Below are positions 7,022 to 8,728 of a DNA stretch of 8,728 nucleotides, one piece after another; position 1 is the stretch's first letter, and each line of letters begins with the position of its first letter. The notes beneath the pieces were generated by a model that did no database searches, was not told the DNA's origin, and saw only the letters and a program-made list of their open reading frames with translations. The position numbers and the translations under genes are program-made. Location of the stretch: contig JAUVDF010000029.1 of the NCBI GenBank assembly GCA_030595455.1, positions 1-8,728 of the forward strand, read 5' to 3'. This DNA comes from Fidelibacterota bacterium (GTDB lineage: Bacteria; Fidelibacterota; UBA8477; JABMPR01).

Positions 7022-7341
7022 CTTTTTGCCTATCCCCTTCTAAAAAATTTATGGAATTGGTTACACTTATGTTCAATTCACTTTTTCATATTAGGGAGTC
7101 TAAATACAAGAGCTGTGCCATTTCAAATATATAACTCTATCTAGATAAATATCACCTATTTATGAGTTATTAAGTCGTGCTATTTTTAAGAATACTGTTG
7201 CCTCCCAGGGCAACGCTGATGCAAGGCAGAGCGCTAGTTCAGTCAGCCCCTGCTGTCCAAGCAGATCCCACGCTATGTGCGAGTGTTTCTACCCAATGAT
7301 TTAAAAGAAGTTATCTAAAAGTGTTGCCTGCCCATAATCAA

Positions 7342-7368
7342 AATAGGCTGGGATCATACCAGCCTATT
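7342..7368 (-). terminator. 10-bp hairpin, probable terminator of the fecR transcript
   Basis: AATAGGCTGG (7342-7351) and CCAGCCTATT (7359-7368) pair perfectly around a 7-base loop. Read on the minus strand, the stem is followed by TTTTGATTAT, a short T-rich tail suited to intrinsic termination, about 120 bases after the fecR stop. On the plus strand the tail is poorer (GTTATCTG). Confidence 0.55.
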
Positions 7369-7469
7369 GTTATCTGTTTAAATTAAAGGCTAAGAGCATA
7401 TACCCAACACTACCTTTGTCAAATCAGGGCACCAGAATAGAAGCCACCGAAATACGGGAGTGTTGACAT

Positions 7470-7489
7470 CACGATTAAAAGTAATCGTG
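7470..7489 (-). terminator. 8-bp hairpin touching the fecR stop codon
   Basis: CACGATTA (7470-7477) and TAATCGTG (7482-7489) are exact complements with a four-base loop, beginning directly after the TAA at 7490-7492. No T-run follows on the minus strand. It may act in termination or mRNA 3' protection; a protein-binding site is also possible. Confidence 0.4.
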
Positions 7490-8212
7490 TTATAATATAA
7501 CGGCGAAGAGTATGACCATTACGAAGCCTATAATTAAGCCCAGGTTACGCTTTGAATGTTTTTCTTCCACGACTTCTACAGAGTCTTCTGGCGATTCTGG
7601 TTCAGGCTCTATGACTTCGGAACTGTCCTCCGGGTCTTGAGGAATGCTTCCCTCTACTGTAGGAGCAGACCTAATGTTTCCATCTGGCGTTGAGCGAACA
7701 CTCTGCCCAGCTAAGGCAGTACTGGTCTCACCTGTCAGGTTGTTCACAACATCAACAACACCGTCAAGAACAATCACATTATCACCTGTTTCTGGATCAG
7801 AAATAGTCCAGAACGAAGTTCCCTTAACGGACACTACAGAAGTTGGTGTGTGGATATAAAAACCAGAACCAGCTACTGTCGAATAATTTGTTAGAGTTTG
7901 ACCGTAATCCAAACGTATGTGGTAAGCCGCACCGCTTAGATCCTCAACCATGGTTATGGCTACCTCGGTATTCTCGAGGAGTTTAAACTGGCTTTGGTCA
8001 TCAAGTAACAGCATAACGGCAAAACCATCGTTGACCTTGATTTGATCATTGTTTTCCAGAAGAGTCCCCATTGTCACTGATTGATGATAATCAGGAGTAT
8101 CTGCCTTCCGCAGAAGTACATCCCCTTTAGCTTTGGAAATCACAGCGACCTTTTCAGCAAAAGCTCCTGTGGCGATCAGGGTTAATAATAAAAAAGCAGC
8201 AAACTTTCTCAT
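7490..8212 (-). CDS. FecR-domain periplasmic protein with C-terminal membrane anchor
   Basis: Residue numbers count from a possible upstream ATG at 8227. I prefer the ATG at 8212 because GAGGA (complement of 8221-8225) lies eight bases before it and the product starts 'MRKFAAFLLLTLI', a classic signal peptide cut after 'GAFA'. The 8227 start has no SD. The mature protein holds a FecR-type domain at about 56-160: 'LLENNDQIKVNDGFAVMLL', 'LLENTEVAI', and the characteristic 'TPTSVVSVKGTSFWTI' followed by 'VIVLDGVVDVVN'. Residues about 193-225 are a Pro/Glu/Asp-rich linker. A basic patch 'KHSKR' precedes a hydrophobic segment (228-245) that runs to the last residue. Classical FecR proteins relay iron-siderophore signals to a sigma factor, but FecR-domain proteins of this stand-alone type have mixed or unknown roles, and no sigma factor or TonB receptor is nearby. 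The divergent neighbour may be a membrane signalling protein. Confidence 0.85.
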   Translation of the reverse strand: MRKFAAFLLLTLIATGAFAEKVAVISKAKGDVLLRKADTPDYHQSVTMGTLLENNDQIKVNDGFAVMLLLDDQSQFKLLENTEVAITMVEDLSGAAYHIRLDYGQTLTNYSTVAGSGFYIHTPTSVVSVKGTSFWTISDPETGDNVIVLDGVVDVVNNLTGETSTALAGQSVRSTPDGNIRSAPTVEGSIPQDPEDSSEVIEPEPESPEDSVEVVEEKHSKRNLGLIIGFVMVILFAVIL

Positions 8213-8362
8213 TGGCAAAGTCCTCATCTTATGTTTTTTTATCTAGTCAAACTGATTCAGTGCGGAATTTAATGAACTGAAATGGCTCACCAAGTCTTTT
8301 TCCCCGGCCAAACCCGAGTGAGTCGTTTATGACGACCTAAAAGTTATCCAAAGTGAGTAACT

Positions 8363-8386
8363 ACCCAAAAATAAAGAATTTTGGGT
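8363..8386. other. Perfect 8-bp inverted repeat (ACCCAAAA / TTTTGGGT)
   Basis: ACCCAAAA (8363-8370) and TTTTGGGT (8379-8386) surround the 8-base spacer ATAAAGAA. No T-run follows on either strand and no gene ends nearby, so a terminator is unlikely; a regulator-binding site is more plausible. Confidence 0.4.
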
Positions 8387-8462
8387 CCCTGCTGCCAAAG
8401 CGTGGCTTATCTAATTACAACTTATTGATATTATGTTACTCAGAGCGTGTTATGAAAACTGG

Positions 8463-8534
8463 TAGCCTGCCTCGGCGTAGTCCGTAGGACGAAGACGGGA
8501 CCAAACTAAGCCTGCGGAACGGTATTCCTGTCAT
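8463..8534. repeat. Dispersed intergenic repeat, copy C
   Basis: Starts 'TAGCCTGCCT' (as at 1195), contains a small hairpin 'TCC-GTA-GGA' within 'CGGCGTAGTCCGTAGGACGA', then 'AAACTAAGCCTGC' (8503-8515, one mismatch to 2171-2183), and ends in the 20-mer 8515-8534 identical to 2238-2257. It is GC-rich against an AT-rich background. Confidence 0.7.
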
Positions 8535-8544
8535 GGGTATGTAA

Positions 8545-8572
8545 TTGATACTTGTAATATTAGCTATATAGC
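8545..8572 (+). promoter_or_regulatory. Possible promoter of the 8610 gene
   Basis: TTGATA (8545-8550) and TATAGC (8567-8572) are 16 bases apart and would start transcription about 30 bases before the ATG. The match to a sigma-70-type consensus is only moderate, and FCB-group bacteria often use a different consensus, so this is tentative. Confidence 0.25.
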
Positions 8573-8609
8573 GTCAAATTCTGCCAAACACATTCAGGGG
8601 GAATCTTAA

Positions 8610-8728
8610 ATGTCTGATAAATCACCATTTATTTCAGAGCTAAAACGCCGTAAGGTGTTTCGGGTTGCTGCTGTTTACGCCATAGTAGCCTGGATAATCA
8701 TTCAGATAGGTGAGGCCACCTTTGAAGC
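8610..8728 (+). CDS. N-terminus of a membrane protein of the TolB-like/TPR or adenylate-cyclase type, cut by the window
   Basis: Only 39 codons and two bases are present. The start reads 'MSDKSPFISELKRRKVF' followed by a hydrophobic stretch 'RVAAVYAIVAWIIIQ' and 'IGEATFE'. The pattern '(F)...LKRRKVFRVAAVYAVVAWLLIQ' is a recurrent beginning of proteins with one transmembrane helix followed by a TolB-like region and tetratricopeptide repeats, sometimes fused to an adenylate/guanylate cyclase or a protein kinase domain. Which one this is cannot be told from the visible part. The basic 'KRRK' before the helix puts the N-terminus in the cytoplasm. AGGGGG (8596-8601), eight bases before the ATG, is a strong SD. 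It is transcribed away from the fecR-like gene, and the two may share control. Confidence 0.75.
   Translation, partial: MSDKSPFISELKRRKVFRVAAVYAIVAWIIIQIGEATFE

Larger units (their letters stand above)
7022..7489. other. Intergenic region upstream of the giant gene and downstream of fecR
   Basis: These 468 bases hold no credible gene. The part near 7022-7190 is AT-rich and should contain the promoter of the giant gene, though none could be assigned. About 7200-7290 is GC-richer than its surroundings and unrelated by eye to the other repeats. Two hairpins (7342-7368, 7470-7489) lie downstream of fecR. Confidence 0.7.
8213..8609. promoter_or_regulatory. Divergent regulatory region between fecR-like gene and the 8610 gene
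   Basis: No gene is seen in these 397 bases. It contains several small inverted repeats: ACTGA-T-TCAGT (8251-8261), just upstream of the fecR-like start; GTCGT/ACGAC (8322-8326 with 8332-8336); and ACCCAAAA/TTTTGGGT (8363-8386). Any may be an operator, but none matches a site I recognise. Repeat copy C occupies its right part. Confidence 0.5.

Noticed and set aside
7238..7318. Short plus-strand frame ending in 'RYVRVFLPNDLKEVI' and a stop
   Set aside because: The peptide looks somewhat protein-like, but it is only 26 codons, has an upstream stop, no start or SD, and no family I can name. It might be another gene remnant, but this cannot be supported.
8213..8227. Upstream ATG at 8227 as the fecR-like start
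   Set aside because: It lacks an SD, whereas the ATG at 8212 has GAGGA at good spacing and begins a cleaner signal peptide. It is still possible.

Overview
The window looks like chromosomal DNA from an AT-leaning Gram-negative bacterium, probably of the Fibrobacteres-Chlorobi-Bacteroidetes (FCB) group or a neighbour such as Marinimicrobia, Calditrichota, KSB1 or Ignavibacteria. The main reason is a giant secreted protein ending in a Por/type IX-secretion-like tail with the 'NYPNPFNPST' signature. A BACON-plus-kelch lipoprotein and a TolB/TPR/cyclase-type membrane protein start fit the same picture. Lineage placement is inference.

Layout. (1) 1-1048, minus strand: N-terminal 349 residues of a lipoprotein with a BACON-like domain and kelch repeats; its C-terminus lies outside the window. 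(2) 1049-1387: intergenic, with a GC-rich patch that starts a dispersed repeat family. (3) 1388-2074, plus strand: an integral membrane protein of the YhhN/TMEM86 (lysoplasmalogenase-like) family. (4) 2067-2257: a decayed transposase N-terminus on the minus strand, abutting a second copy of the intergenic repeat. (5) 2303-2509, minus strand: a 68-residue protein with four CxxC zinc knuckles. (6) 2552-2587: a perfect 12-bp hairpin just after the next gene's stop. (7) 2606-7021, minus strand: a 1471-residue secreted protein with signal peptide, jelly-roll adhesin-like domain, two PKD domains, seven YCF48/Asp-box blades, a third PKD domain, fourteen more blades, and a C-terminal sorting domain. 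(8) 7022-7489: non-coding, with two hairpins that probably end fecR transcription. (9) 7490-8212, minus strand: a periplasmic FecR-domain protein with a C-terminal membrane anchor. (10) 8213-8609: divergent regulatory region with inverted repeats and the third repeat copy. (11) 8610-8728, plus strand: first 39 residues of a membrane protein of the type found in TolB-like/TPR and adenylate-cyclase proteins.

Most genes here concern the cell envelope or exterior: two secreted or anchored beta-propeller proteins, a periplasmic FecR protein and two membrane proteins. No clear operon is visible; the genes are separated by about 100-470 bases and change strand often. The most notable content is the 7 + 14 blade arithmetic of the giant protein, which suggests three seven-bladed propellers, and the dispersed repeat family with its adjacent transposase fossil. 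I see no convincing evidence of a new multi-gene system.
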